Counted from the stretch's first letter, positions 35,579 to 44,618 are shown. The stretch is DNA of 61,050 bases from Acidimicrobiia bacterium (GCA_024762335.1 JANTHO010000008.1:1-61050); one strand, 5' to 3'. The notes: generated by a model from the letters alone, not told the origin. Translations and numbers: made by a program.

Positions 35579-36003
35579 GCGCTGCACAGGCCTTCGATCT
35601 CGAAGCGGTGACCGGTGGCAGTGAAATCGGTGTCGGCCGCCATTTCTTCCACGAGTTGCGTCATGGCTCGTTCCTGCTCTGGAGTGGGGGTGACATCGAA
35701 GGTGGCACCGCACTCTACGCATATGAGGTGATGGTGGTGGCCCGTGAACCACTCGGCGAGTTCGAAGCGGATGACGCCGTCGGATCCGTGGTGGGATGCA
35801 AGGATGCCGGCATCGGTGAGGACGGCGAGCGATCGATAGAGGGTCGAGAGGGGGATAGCGTCGCCGGTTTCGCTGTGGATCTCGGCGGCGGTCCGTGGGC
35901 CGCCCATCGCTGCGAGAGTGGCGATCGTTCGCCTGCGACCACCCGTCAGGCGGATGCCTTCGGCGGTGAGGCGTTGTTCGACGGAGGGTTCGATGTGTTG
36001 CAT
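35569..36003 (-). CDS. zur: Fur-family metalloregulator, probably Zur
   Basis: The 144-residue protein has a winged helix at about 10-80 (AEIHSETGDAIPLSTLYRSLAVL). The dimer/metal domain has HHHHLICVECG and, near the end, GLCSAC, giving two CxxC pairs for a structural zinc. Its linkage to a ZnuABC-type importer and a palindromic box at 36026-36052 favours Zur over Fur or Mur. It would repress the importer when zinc is sufficient. No ribosome site is visible before the ATG. Confidence 0.85.
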   Translation of the reverse strand: MQHIEPSVEQRLTAEGIRLTGGRRRTIATLAAMGGPRTAAEIHSETGDAIPLSTLYRSLAVLTDAGILASHHGSDGVIRFELAEWFTGHHHHLICVECGATFDVTPTPEQERAMTQLVEEMAADTDFTATGHRFEIEGLCSACR

Positions 36004-36025
36004 TAGATGGTGCCGGTTGATAGGG

Positions 36026-36052
36026 TAAGCATGATAATAGGAATCATTCTCA
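36026..36052. promoter_or_regulatory. Zur-box-like palindrome between zur-znuC and znuA-znuB
   Basis: TAAGCATGAT (36026-36035) and ATCATTCTCA (36043-36052) match as an inverted repeat at 8 of 10 positions around a 7-bp centre. The core ATGAT-N7-ATCAT is typical of Fur/Zur boxes. One site between divergent operons could repress both. Confidence 0.7.
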
Positions 36053-36072
36053 CTAAATGCAAGGAGTCGGGA

Positions 36073-36996
36073 ATGCGGAGAACCGCAACCATCGGAGCAG
36101 CCCTCATGCTGTTCCTCGGCGCGCTCACCGGCTGCGCCACAGGGGGGTCGGAGACAGAAAGTGTCCACGTCGTCGTCACGACGACGATCCTCGGCGACAT
36201 CGTTCGGAACGTCGTGGGAGACGGTGCCGATGTGGAGGTCCTGATGCCCGTCGGCGTGGACCCACACGAATTCCAGGCTTCATCCCAGCAGGTGGCCGCC
36301 ATTCAACACGCCGACCTCGTCGTGGCGAACGGACTTGGTCTCGAGGAGGGCCTGAGCGACGTGCTCGAGGCGGCGGCGGCCGACGGCGTGGTCGTGTGGG
36401 AGGTCGGTCCCGACATCGATCCACGGCTCTTCGCTGAAGCCCCCGATGCCGGTGAGGGTGAGGGGCGGTACGACCCTCACTTCTGGCTGGATCCGATCCG
36501 CGATGCCGATGCGGTGCGACTGCTCGCGGTTCACCTCGCCGACGTTGCCCCCGATCACGATTGGGCGTCGCCGGCCGAGGCCTATGCGACCGAACTCGAG
36601 AGTCTCAACGACGACATTGTGTCCATTCTCTCTGTCGTTCCCGAAGGAGACCGGAAGCTGGTGACGAATCACCGAGCATTCGGGTACTTCTCTGATCGGT
36701 ACGATTTCGAGATGATCGGCACCGTCATCCCGGGTGGAGCGACGCTTGCCAACCCGTCCTCTGCCGAACTGGCGTCGCTCGTGAGCGTCATCGAGGAGGA
36801 AGGCGTGCCGGCGATCTTCACCGAGACGGTCGAACCGGACACCCTCGCACGGGCCGTAGCCGATGAGGTCGGATCGGATGTGAAGGTGGTCGAGCTGTAC
36901 ACGGGATCGCTCGGCGAACCCGGTTCCGATGGCGCCACACTCACTGCCATGCTCGAGACGAATGCCCGAAGGATCGCCGGAGCGCTGGCACCGTGA
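36073..36996 (+). CDS. znuA: Zinc-binding lipoprotein of the ZnuABC importer
   Basis: The 307-residue cluster A-I binding protein starts at the ATG at 36073 behind AAGGAG. The lipobox is LTGC (Cys at about 21). Metal ligands are recognisable as His in VDPHEF, His in DPHFWLDP, His in TNHRAFGY and the acidic residue in TETVEP. It lacks the long His-rich loop of some ZnuA proteins. Zinc is preferred over manganese because of the adjacent Zur-like regulator, but this is inference. Confidence 0.88.
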   Translation: MRRTATIGAALMLFLGALTGCATGGSETESVHVVVTTTILGDIVRNVVGDGADVEVLMPVGVDPHEFQASSQQVAAIQHADLVVANGLGLEEGLSDVLEAAAADGVVVWEVGPDIDPRLFAEAPDAGEGEGRYDPHFWLDPIRDADAVRLLAVHLADVAPDHDWASPAEAYATELESLNDDIVSILSVVPEGDRKLVTNHRAFGYFSDRYDFEMIGTVIPGGATLANPSSAELASLVSVIEEEGVPAIFTETVEPDTLARAVADEVGSDVKVVELYTGSLGEPGSDGATLTAMLETNARRIAGALAP

Positions 36997-37033
36997 CCGG
37001 AGCGGTGGCTGAGCCGGGTACCGTGGGGGATCC

Positions 37034-37897
37034 ATGGACTGGCTGACGGCTCCCTTCGAACTCGCATTTCAACAGCGCGCGCTGCTGGCAGGCTCGCTCG
37101 CCGCTCTCACCACATCCGTCGTCGGAACCTGGGTCGTAATCCGCGGAATGACCTTCCTCGGCGACGCCCTCGTTCACGGGGTGATTCCCGGCATCGCTCT
37201 CGCCATCCTGTTCGGGTTCAACCCCCTGATCGGAGCCATCGTGGCCGCGCTCGTGATGATCTGGGGCATCAACCTGGTTCACCGCCAAACCACGTTCTCG
37301 GAGGACACGGGCATCGGGCTGCTGTTCGTCGGCATGCTCGGCCTCGGCGTGATCTTGATTTCGAAGACGGCGTCCTACTCGGGGAGTCTCACGGCGATTC
37401 TCTTCGGGGACGTGCTGGGCGTGACGCGGAGCGATCTCATCGTGCTCGCGATTATCACGGTCGTGGCCGTCGGTGCGTCGGTGGTGTTCTACCGTCACTT
37501 TCTCGTGTTGGCGTTCAACGAGCAGAAGGCGGAACTGTTCGGACTCCACCCGAAGGCAACCCATGTGATCCTGCTGGCTCTCATCGTGTTGTCGATCGTG
37601 GGATCGTTCCAAACGGTCGGGACGCTTCTCGTCTTCGGTCTCCTCGTCGGCCCACCGGCGACTGCCGCCCTTCTCGTGCGCCGCGTGCCGGCGATGATGG
37701 TCGTTGCGGCGCTGATCGGCATCGTCTCAGTCGTTGCCGGGCTGATCATCTCGTACCACGCGAACACGTCCGGGTCGGCGACGATGGCCGTCATTCCGAT
37801 CGTGCTGTTCTTCATCGTCCTCACGTTCAAGAACGCAACTGCCGGAATTCGCCATCGGGATGTCGACGACGCTGCCGATGCTGCGGTGGCGCGATGA
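37034..37897 (+). CDS. znuB: Zinc/manganese ABC transporter permease
   Basis: The 287-residue membrane protein has eight or nine helices of the ABC-3 family. It includes the early GMTFLGDALVHGVIPGIAL segment and the cytoplasmic AFNEQKAELFGLHPK segment that contacts the ATPase. It lies 37 bp after znuA and completes the importer with the divergent znuC. Confidence 0.9.
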   Translation: MDWLTAPFELAFQQRALLAGSLAALTTSVVGTWVVIRGMTFLGDALVHGVIPGIALAILFGFNPLIGAIVAALVMIWGINLVHRQTTFSEDTGIGLLFVGMLGLGVILISKTASYSGSLTAILFGDVLGVTRSDLIVLAIITVVAVGASVVFYRHFLVLAFNEQKAELFGLHPKATHVILLALIVLSIVGSFQTVGTLLVFGLLVGPPATAALLVRRVPAMMVVAALIGIVSVVAGLIISYHANTSGSATMAVIPIVLFFIVLTFKNATAGIRHRDVDDAADAAVAR

Positions 37898-37915
37898 GTA
37901 GGAGAATGATCGTCT

Positions 37916-38320
37916 GTGACTGAAGCCCACCCGACACCCGGGGCCGGGGCCGTGATCATCGTCGACGGCCGGATGTTGCTGGTTCGGCGCGGGCACGGCG
38001 CATACACCGGGCACTGGGCCGTTCCCGGCGGGCGACAGAGACGCGGAGAGGCGATGCGTCAGGCTGCGGCCAGAGAGGTCCTGGAGGAAACCGGGATCGA
38101 CGTTGAGGTGGGTGATCTCGTCTGGGCGGGAGACATCATGGACGAGAATGACCCGCCCTCATATCACTACACGGTCGTGGACTTCGCCGCGACCCCGATA
38201 GGCGGCACGCTCGAAAGCGGCGACGACGCGGCCGAGGTGCGGTGGGTGCCGCTCGACGAGATACGCTCACTCCCGCTCACCCCGACCATGTTCGATCTCT
38301 TGGACCGACTCGGATTCTGA
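37916..38320 (+). CDS. NUDIX hydrolase
   Basis: The 134-residue protein has a GTG start at 37916. It has a complete Nudix box: GGRQRRGE with REVLEETGID downstream (Gx5Ex7REUxEExGU). Length and the AVPGG lead-in resemble MutT/ADP-ribose-type enzymes that clear modified nucleotides. The substrate is unassigned. It follows znuB by 18 bp and abuts the convergent lipoprotein gene with no gap. Confidence 0.9.
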   Translation: MTEAHPTPGAGAVIIVDGRMLLVRRGHGAYTGHWAVPGGRQRRGEAMRQAAAREVLEETGIDVEVGDLVWAGDIMDENDPPSYHYTVVDFAATPIGGTLESGDDAAEVRWVPLDEIRSLPLTPTMFDLLDRLGF

Positions 38321-39244
38321 TCAGAGGCCCGTCGAACACTGTTCGCCGGTTCTCTCACTCTCGTGTCCGGCCGTGTCGACGGCGGACAGTTCGTAGCAGT
38401 TGCGGTCGTCCTCGAGGGTTCGGGGAAAGTCGATGTACATCGTCACCCCCCCACCGGCGTCATAGGCCGGTCCGGTGAGAGCAGATGGGTCGTGGGCAAC
38501 GGTTGCGAGAAGCGTCTTGGCTCCACCGGGCCACTCCGAATACCAGAGGTTGTAGTGGTCGGCGTCGGCGTCCGGAATACGGTTCCAGGAAATGGCGACC
38601 TCGCCGCTCCCACCTCCCAGACCGACCTCGAAGCCGGTGGGAACGGTCGTTGGTGTGACCGGCAGGCACACCTCCGGACTGCGCGGGCCCTCGTTCCCCC
38701 CGAGATCTGCCGCCGACACCTGGTAGCAGTGCTTCCCCTCGACCTGTGCACGCAGATCGACGTAGGCGATGCGGCTGCCGGTGTTGTAGGCGGGAGGTTG
38801 GAGGGAGTTCGGATCGTGAGCCACCTCGTCGAGGAGTGTCTTCGATCCTCCGGGCTCATCGGAGTACCAGAGACGATACGCGACGACGTCCGACTCACTG
38901 TTCCGATCCCACTCGGGGATCACTTCGCCGCTGCCGCCGCCGATCTGGACCGTCAATCCGGTAACGACGGCCGGAGGGGTATCCGCGGCTGTCGTGGTGG
39001 TCGACTGTGTGGTAGTGGTCGTGGGTTCCGTAGTCGTCGTTGGCTGCGTGGTGGTGGTCGTGGGTTCCGTGGTTGTTGCCGCTTGAGTGGTGGTAGTCGT
39101 TGTGCTCGTGGCCGTGGTCGTCGACGATGGGGCGGTGGTTGCAGCGGTCTCCTCGGGCAGGGAGGTTTCCCCGGAGGAGCCGCTGCATCCGGCGGCGAGC
39201 AGAATCACAGCCAGAGAGAAGGCGAAAAGGCGTATGTGAGTCAT
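38321..39244 (-). CDS. Lipoprotein with Thr-rich repeat linker and two fibronectin-III-like domains
   Basis: The 307-residue protein has the lipobox LLAAGC (Cys20). Residues about 35-90 form a tandem repeat of TTTTTEP/QP units, a likely glycosylated spacer. Two beta-sandwich repeats follow (about 95-200 and 200-305). They share the patterns GGGSGEV, YxLWYSxxPGGxKTLL and a Cys pair. They resemble fibronectin type III repeats. It is probably a surface-exposed binding protein; the ligand is unknown. Confidence 0.8.
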   Translation of the reverse strand: MTHIRLFAFSLAVILLAAGCSGSSGETSLPEETAATTAPSSTTTATSTTTTTTQAATTTEPTTTTTQPTTTTEPTTTTTQSTTTTAADTPPAVVTGLTVQIGGGSGEVIPEWDRNSESDVVAYRLWYSDEPGGSKTLLDEVAHDPNSLQPPAYNTGSRIAYVDLRAQVEGKHCYQVSAADLGGNEGPRSPEVCLPVTPTTVPTGFEVGLGGGSGEVAISWNRIPDADADHYNLWYSEWPGGAKTLLATVAHDPSALTGPAYDAGGGVTMYIDFPRTLEDDRNCYELSAVDTAGHESERTGEQCSTGL

Positions 39245-39303
39245 TTGGCAATGGTCGCGCTCGCCGTTGGATGTGGCAAGGGATGGAGATAGAGTCGAAG
39301 GGC

Positions 39304-40473
39304 ATGTTCGATGTTTCGTCAGTCAGGAAGGACACGCCGGGCACCCGCTTCGTGGCCCATTTCAACAACGCGGGTGCGGCATTGATGCCGGCGCCGGTGG
39401 TCGAGACCGTCGATGCGTACCTGAAAGAGGAGACCCGGCGGGGAGGGTACGAGACCGAAGAGCGCCATGAACGGGAACTCTCGGCCGTCTACGACACCCT
39501 CGGCCGTCTGATCGGATCCACCCGCTCGGAAATCGCCGTTACGGACAGCGCAACGAGAGCCTGGAGTCTCGCGTTCACAGCGATGCATTTCGAAGAGGGT
39601 GACCGCATTCTCACGACCGCCAGCGAGTACGCGTCGAACGTCATCGGCTTCCTCCGGGTCGCCGAGCGGACCGGCGCTGTGATCGAGGTCGTGCCGAATC
39701 GGACGACCGGAGAGATCGACGTCGACGCCCTCGACGGCATGATCGATGAACGGGTGCGGCTCATCGCCATCAACCACGTCCCGACGAACAGCGGACTCGT
39801 CAATCCGGCGGCTGCGGTCGGTCGTGTCGCGACCGCCCACGGGATTCCCTATCTACTGGATGCGTGCCAGTCGGTCGGTCAGATGCCGGTCGATGTCGGT
39901 GAGATCGGATGCGACATGCTCTCGGCGACGTCGAGAAAGTTCCTCCGTGGACCGCGAGGAGTTGGCTTTCTCTACATCTCATCCGGGATGCTCGAACGAC
40001 TCGATCCAATCGTGCTCGACCTCCACGGTGCGACCTGGGAGACCCGGGAGAGGTACGCCGTTCGTCCGGATGCGAGACGGTTCGAACTCTGGGAACGCTC
40101 GCCTGCGCTGACTCTCGGCCTGGATCGGGCGGTGGAGTACGCCCTAGACCTGGGCCTCGATGCGATCTGGGAGCGGGATCTGTATCTCGCTCAACTGCTG
40201 CGTTCATCGCTGTCTTCCATTCCGGGCGTGGAGGTTCGCGACATTGGTTCCGTGCAGGGAGCGATCGTCACGTTCAGTGTCGAGGGACACGAAGCTGGCG
40301 AGGTGAAGGCGACCCTGCGTGACGATGCGGTCAACGTGTCGACCGTCACCCCCTTCTCTGCAAGGTACGACATGGAGGCGCGTGGTCTTCCGAACCTCGT
40401 GCGGGCGTCGGTTCACTACTACAACACCGAGGACGAAATCGACCGGCTGGTCGGTGTGGTGGCCGGGATCTGA
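39304..40473 (+). CDS. Class V PLP-dependent aminotransferase (cysteine-desulfurase-like)
   Basis: The protein has 389 residues from the ATG at 39304; an ATG at 39283 is possible. HFNNAGAALMP opens the fold, and DACQSVGQMP holds the cofactor-binding Asp. SATSRKFLRGPRG contains the Schiff-base Lys. It resembles NifS/ergothioneine-lyase-like proteins, but the catalytic Cys loop of true desulfurases is not evident. No Fe-S assembly or selenocysteine genes are adjacent, so the substrate is open. Confidence 0.87.
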   Translation: MFDVSSVRKDTPGTRFVAHFNNAGAALMPAPVVETVDAYLKEETRRGGYETEERHERELSAVYDTLGRLIGSTRSEIAVTDSATRAWSLAFTAMHFEEGDRILTTASEYASNVIGFLRVAERTGAVIEVVPNRTTGEIDVDALDGMIDERVRLIAINHVPTNSGLVNPAAAVGRVATAHGIPYLLDACQSVGQMPVDVGEIGCDMLSATSRKFLRGPRGVGFLYISSGMLERLDPIVLDLHGATWETRERYAVRPDARRFELWERSPALTLGLDRAVEYALDLGLDAIWERDLYLAQLLRSSLSSIPGVEVRDIGSVQGAIVTFSVEGHEAGEVKATLRDDAVNVSTVTPFSARYDMEARGLPNLVRASVHYYNTEDEIDRLVGVVAGI

Positions 40474-40527
40474 GCGAGGAGACGCCCCGGCAGGTGTCCG
40501 AATGCCTGCGTGTCTTGCCGGACCGGA

Positions 40528-41568
40528 TCAGGGGAAGGGAAGGGCCTCGAGGAACGCCTCCAGGACGGCCGGGGCTTCCTCCGTCGGAACTACATAGGCG
40601 CGTCCGTCGCTGCCTTTGGAGTTCTCGACGGGGAGGGTGATCCGGTCGATATTCGCTGCACGAAGGGTCAGCGCCGAGCGCCCGAGGTCGGCCATCAAGG
40701 CGAGGCTGAGGCCCTCATCGGCCGTGATGTTGTCGGCGACGGTCGGGAGGAACGCGGGCAAGCTGAAGGCGCTCGACGGTGACGCCACCTGGTCGAAGAG
40801 TTCGACCAGGATGTCCTGCTGGCGCTGTGTGCGGGCGATGTCGCCGCCCGGTGTGCTCTGCCAGGAACCGTCTTTGTAGACCTCGTAGTGGCGGGAGCGC
40901 GCATAGGCCACGGCCATCTCACCGTCGAGCGTGTGCGTTCCGGCATCGATCTCGAACCCGGACTTGCTGTCCCGACCGGGAAGGGGGAAGTCGAGTGTGA
41001 CGCCGCCGAGGGAGTCCACGATGCGGCCGAAGCCGCCGAAATCGATCTCGACGAAGTGATGAACCGGGATGCCGGTCTCCTGCTGGACCGTCTTGATCAG
41101 CAGATCCGGTCCGCCGAACACGTAGGAGGCGTTCAGACGGTTCGTTCCATGGCCTTCGATATTCACCTTGAGATCACGTGGAAGGCTGAGGAGTTGAATG
41201 CGTTCCCCCGGAACCATGTGCGCCAGCATCATCACGTCGGTGCGACGACCGCTGAACTCACCGAATACGTCCGCGTCCCAGTCGTCGGGAAGGTTCGACC
41301 GGTCGTCGGTGGCGATGATGAGGAAGTTGAGCGGTTCGGACGATCCGGGGGCCACGGTGGCGAGGCTCACGAGTTCCTCGGAGGAGATGCGATCGATCTT
41401 GCTCTCGGTCCACTTGACGTACCCGATCGCTCCGAAGACGCCGATCACCGCGAGGATCAGGAGGCCGAGGATGGCCTTCCTCGCGAACCCGCCTTTCCGC
41501 TTCGGCGAAGGGGGCGCCGGCGGCGGAGGTGGTGTTTGCGGAATTGCGGGGAAGGTGTCGGTAGTCAC
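40528..41568 (-). CDS. LytR-CpsA-Psr (LCP) family cell-wall ligase
   Basis: The 346-residue protein starts at a GTG at 41568 with AGGA upstream. A Pro-rich cytoplasmic tail and one transmembrane helix at about 30-50 precede the LCP domain. Conserved parts include the Asp/Arg segment [29 protein letters not shown] and [11 protein letters not shown] enzymes transfer glycopolymers from lipid carriers to peptidoglycan or protein. Confidence 0.88.
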   Translation of the reverse strand: MTTDTFPAIPQTPPPPPAPPSPKRKGGFARKAILGLLILAVIGVFGAIGYVKWTESKIDRISSEELVSLATVAPGSSEPLNFLIIATDDRSNLPDDWDADVFGEFSGRRTDVMMLAHMVPGERIQLLSLPRDLKVNIEGHGTNRLNASYVFGGPDLLIKTVQQETGIPVHHFVEIDFGGFGRIVDSLGGVTLDFPLPGRDSKSGFEIDAGTHTLDGEMAVAYARSRHYEVYKDGSWQSTPGGDIARTQRQQDILVELFDQVASPSSAFSLPAFLPTVADNITADEGLSLALMADLGRSALTLRAANIDRITLPVENSKGSDGRAYVVPTEEAPAVLEAFLEALPFP

Positions 41569-41656
41569 GGAATCCTGACCGGTCGAGGACACCGGTGAGC
41601 CTAGGTACCGGTCCCGAGTATCGGTCCCCCGAATCCTGCGAACCGCGGGCCCGGAA

Positions 41657-41725
41657 CGCCATATACAACGCAGAGAACCCTGGGTTCGTGTCGCCATATA
41701 GAACGCAGAGAACCCTGGGTTCGTG
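41657..41725. repeat. Two tandem 34/35-bp repeats with GAACCCTGGGTTC palindromes before ilvD
   Basis: Copies at 41657-41690 and 41692-41725 differ at one base. Each carries the perfect palindrome GAACCC-T-GGGTTC (41675-41687 and 41710-41722). The downstream copy lies about 20 bp before the ilvD start and would overlap the -35 region of a promoter whose -10 is TACGCT (41733-41738). This looks like a tandem operator. Confidence 0.65.
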
Positions 41726-41744
41726 GAGGTTGTACGCTGGCGGC

Positions 41745-43436
41745 ATGGCTAGCGACGCTCCTATCGAGACCCCCATCAAGATCCATTCGCAAGACGTGAC
41801 CAACGGGCCGGCGAAGGCCGGTGCCCGGGCGATGCTGCGTGCCGTCGGACTCGGCGAGAATGACTGGGTGAAGGCCCAGGTCGGTGTCGTGAGTGCCGGC
41901 AACGAAGTGACGCCGTGCAACCTCACCGGGCCACGTCTGTCGGCCCGCGCCCGCGAGGGGGTCTACCAGGCAGGCGGCGTCGGACTCGTCTTCACCACGA
42001 TCGCCGTCTCCGACGGCATCTCGATGGGGCACGAGGGGATGCGCGCATCGCTCGTCTCGAGGGAAGTGATCGCCGACTCCGTCGAGCTCGTCATGCACGC
42101 GGAACGCTTCGATGCGATGGTGTCGATCGCCGGATGCGACAAGTCGCTCCCCGGGATGATCATGGCGGCCGCGAGGCACAACCTCCCCTCTGTATTCCTC
42201 TACGGCGGATCATCACTCCCAGGCACGCTCGACGGCGTCGACATCTCCATCGTGGACGTCTTCGAAGGTATCGGCGCACACTCCGAGGGATCGATCGATG
42301 ACGGCGAGTTGCTCCGCATCGAGCAGGCAGCCTGCCCCGGTCTCGGATCGTGCGCCGGTATGTTCACCGCCAACACCATGGCCTCGGTCGGTGAAGCGCT
42401 CGGCATGTCCCTTCCGGGGAGCGCGTCCGTCCCCGCCATCTCTCGCAGACTCGACGACTACGCACGGCAATCGGGAGAGGCCGCCATGGAACTCCTGCGG
42501 CAGCGCATCCTGCCTCGCGACATCATGACGAGAGAGGCATTCGAGAACGCGATCACGATGGTGATGGCTCTCGGAGGCTCGACGAACGCGGTGCTCCATC
42601 TCCTCGCGATCGCCCACGAGGCGCGGGTCGACATCACGCTGGAAGACTTCGATCGGATCAGCAGAAGAACTCCGCACGTCGGTGATCTGAAGCCGTTCGG
42701 CCGCTACCACATGGTCGATCTCGACCGCATCGGTGGCGTTCCTGTGGTGCTGCGCGCCCTCTACGACGAGGGACTCATCAACGGCAACGCCCTCACCGTC
42801 ACTGGCAAGACCATGGCGGAGAACCTCGAAGGTGTTTCGTTCCCGACGAACCAGGATGTGGTCCGGCCGCTCAGCGACCCGGTCGCTCCCGAGGGTGGAA
42901 TCGCGATCCTGCGTGGCTCCCTCGCACCCGGCGGTGCCGTCGTGAAGATCGCCGGAATCGACCTCGACGTCTTCGAGGGGACGGCGCGAGTCTTCGACGA
43001 CGAGCAAGGGGCACTCGAAGCGCTGTGGGCGCATGACCTGCACCCGGGCGACGTCGTCGTGATCCGGTATGAGGGCCCGTCGGGCGGTCCCGGGATGCGC
43101 GAGATGCTGGCGATCACCGCAGGCATCAAAGGAGCCGGTCTCGGCAAGGACGTTCTACTCATCACCGACGGCCGCTTCTCGGGAGGAACGACGGGACTCT
43201 GCATCGGCCACGTCGCACCCGAAGCGTCGGCTGGGGGTCCGATGGGTCTGGTTCAAGAGGGCGACCGGATTCGCGTCGACCTTCCCGCACGGAGACTCGA
43301 CTTGCTGGTCGATGAGGAAGAACTCGAACGACGTCGGGCCCTGTGGGAAGCCCTGCCACCCCGGTACCCGACCGGCGCATTGGGCAAGTACGCGAAACTG
43401 GTCGGTTCGGCGGAGCACGGAGCTGTGTGCGATTAG
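41745..43436 (+). CDS. ilvD: Dihydroxy-acid dehydratase
   Basis: The protein has 563 residues, near the usual IlvD length. Fe-S ligands are recognisable as Cys58 (EVTPCN), Cys131 (AGCDKSLPG) and Cys203 (GLGSCAGM). [16 protein letters not shown] is the C-terminal signature. It converts 2,3-dihydroxy-acids to 2-keto-acids in valine/isoleucine synthesis and feeds pantothenate. No ribosome site is near the ATG; TACGCT at 41733-41738 suggests a leaderless transcript. Tandem palindromes upstream may control it. Confidence 0.95.
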   Translation: MASDAPIETPIKIHSQDVTNGPAKAGARAMLRAVGLGENDWVKAQVGVVSAGNEVTPCNLTGPRLSARAREGVYQAGGVGLVFTTIAVSDGISMGHEGMRASLVSREVIADSVELVMHAERFDAMVSIAGCDKSLPGMIMAAARHNLPSVFLYGGSSLPGTLDGVDISIVDVFEGIGAHSEGSIDDGELLRIEQAACPGLGSCAGMFTANTMASVGEALGMSLPGSASVPAISRRLDDYARQSGEAAMELLRQRILPRDIMTREAFENAITMVMALGGSTNAVLHLLAIAHEARVDITLEDFDRISRRTPHVGDLKPFGRYHMVDLDRIGGVPVVLRALYDEGLINGNALTVTGKTMAENLEGVSFPTNQDVVRPLSDPVAPEGGIAILRGSLAPGGAVVKIAGIDLDVFEGTARVFDDEQGALEALWAHDLHPGDVVVIRYEGPSGGPGMREMLAITAGIKGAGLGKDVLLITDGRFSGGTTGLCIGHVAPEASAGGPMGLVQEGDRIRVDLPARRLDLLVDEEELERRRALWEALPPRYPTGALGKYAKLVGSAEHGAVCD

Positions 43437-43566
43437 CGACATGACTTCGACAGTGAGTTAGGGCGACGAGTCGGTACGCTCCCGGCTTCGGATCAACAGC
43501 GGGAAGCGCCGGTGGCGCTAGGGGCCTCGATCCGTAATCGAATCAACTCCCCTTCGTGAGGTCTTC
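43437..43566 (+). promoter_or_regulatory. Structured leader upstream of the CAP-domain gene
   Basis: An outer stem CGGATC (43489-43494)/GATCCG (43529-43534) encloses the perfect hairpin AGCGCC-GGT-GGCGCT (43505-43519), with purine-rich internal loops on both sides. The last 25 bp hold GAGG, the ribosome site. Actinobacterial cell-wall genes often have c-di-AMP riboswitches here, but I cannot match that consensus. Class unknown. Confidence 0.4.
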
Positions 43567-44328
43567 ATGAAAACCCGCCCATCCGTGTTCATCCTCGTGT
43601 CGGTCACGGCCCTGGCCGTACTCATCGTCGGCATTGCCTTGGGCGGCGTACTGTCGGGCGGGGACGCCGCCGCTCTCGAGATCGCCGCTGCGGATGATCA
43701 ACTCATCGTCGCTCAAGAGGCGGCTACTCCGACGACTACGAGCACGCCTTCGACGACAGCGGTTCCCCGTTCCACGACTACGACGGTTGCGCCGGTGACG
43801 ACGACGGTCCCTCGAACCACCACAACCATTCCTCAGACGACGACGACGGTCGCTCCGGCCACCACCACGACGGTCGCTCCGGCCACGACGACCACAACCG
43901 CGACGACCACGACGACGGTCGCACCGGCCACGACGACGACTACGACGACGGCACCCGCTCGGGTCGCCGGATACGACGCTTCGGCGGAGAGTCGGCTGGT
44001 CTCGCTCGTCAACGGTGTTCGCTCATCGGCCGGCCTGCCTGCCCTCGTCCCGGCTGGAGATCTCCGCACGTACGCGCGGGGATGGGCGAAGCACATCGGG
44101 GAGGCGGGGACGCTCTCACATTCGAATCTCAACAACGTGCCGGGGCCCTGGCAGTCGGTCGGGGAGAACGTCGGGTTCGGACCGACGATCGATTCGGTCT
44201 TCGATCGTCTCGTCTCCAGCAGCGGCCATTACGCGAACATGATCAACTCGACATACACCGACACCGGTGTGGGTGTGTGGGTCGATTCCGACGGAACGTT
44301 CTGGGTCTCTCAGGTCTTCCGCGGCTGA
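43567..44328 (+). CDS. Secreted or membrane-anchored CAP (SCP/PR1)-domain protein
   Basis: The 253-residue protein has an N-terminal hydrophobic segment at about 7-35 acting as a signal or anchor. A Thr/Pro/Ala-rich linker at about 52-135 follows, built from TTTVAPAT repeats. The CAP domain is at about 140-253, with LVSLVNGVRSSAGLPAL, a His in LSHSN, GENVGFG and a late His in SSGHYANM. The bacterial CAP role is uncertain; cell-surface or peptidoglycan-linked functions are proposed. The low-complexity linker DNA may be prone to slippage. Confidence 0.87.
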   Translation: MKTRPSVFILVSVTALAVLIVGIALGGVLSGGDAAALEIAAADDQLIVAQEAATPTTTSTPSTTAVPRSTTTTVAPVTTTVPRTTTTIPQTTTTVAPATTTTVAPATTTTTATTTTTVAPATTTTTTTAPARVAGYDASAESRLVSLVNGVRSSAGLPALVPAGDLRTYARGWAKHIGEAGTLSHSNLNNVPGPWQSVGENVGFGPTIDSVFDRLVSSSGHYANMINSTYTDTGVGVWVDSDGTFWVSQVFRG

Positions 44329-44347
44329 CTCGACTACGCTCATCGAC

Positions 44348-44584
44348 ATGGAACTGAGTATCGAATACTGCGTCGTTTGAGGCTATCGCAACCGTGCCGT
44401 GCGCACGGCGGAGCAACTGCTCGAGGAATTCGAGCGGGTCATCGATCGCCTCATCTTCATCCCGTCGAGCGGCGGAAGATTTGAAGTCATGCTCGACGAT
44501 CGACTCATCTACTCGAAAGCAGAGACGGGAAGGCATCCCGACTATGAAGAGGTTGCCGCACCGCTGAGAGAGATCCTGACCTGA
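44348..44584 (+). CDS. SelW-like selenoprotein (Rdx family) with in-frame UGA selenocysteine
   Basis: Reading from the ATG at 44348 gives MELSIEYCVV, then TGA at 44378-44380. The same frame then runs on without interruption to the TGA at 44582-44584. Read as Sec, residues 8-11 are C-V-V-U, the CxxU redox motif of SelW/SelT/SelH proteins. The rest (IFIPSSGGRFEV, LIYSKAETGRHPDYEE) matches that family end to end. The product has 78 residues, the normal size for the family. A hairpin 12 nt after the UGA fits a bacterial SECIS. Rdx proteins are thioredoxin-fold thiol oxidoreductases. Conventional calling yields only a GTG-started fragment from 44399. TACGCT at 44335-44340 suggests a leaderless transcript. 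Confidence 0.87.
44392..44408 (+). promoter_or_regulatory. SECIS-like hairpin downstream of the selenocysteine UGA
   Basis: CCGTGC (44392-44397) and GCACGG (44403-44408) form a 6-bp stem with the 5-nt loop CGTGC. The loop G at 44399 is 19 nt after the UGA. A short upper stem with an early loop G at this distance fits the bacterial SECIS model for SelB recruitment. Confidence 0.6.
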
Positions 44585-44618
44585 CCGGTGTGGCCGATTC
44601 CGGGATAGCCTCACCGGG

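Noticed and set aside
34064-35611. Long plus-strand frame opposite the DUF389-fusion and znuC genes
   Set aside because: Antisense shadow; the minus-strand products have clear motifs.
39304-40473. selA or a true cysteine desulfurase
   Set aside because: The class V fold and Lys motif fit a generic NifS-like aminotransferase; no SelA features or catalytic Cys loop were seen.
41657-41725. CRISPR array
   Set aside because: Only two tandem copies with a 1-bp gap, no spacers and no cas genes.
43437-43566. ydaO-type c-di-AMP riboswitch
   Set aside because: The conserved GGGGAACC and GUCAGCUAACC-like blocks are not visible.
44399-44584. Short GTG-started protein in the SelW region
   Set aside because: It is only the C-terminal part of the selenoprotein; the upstream codons across the UGA continue the family alignment.
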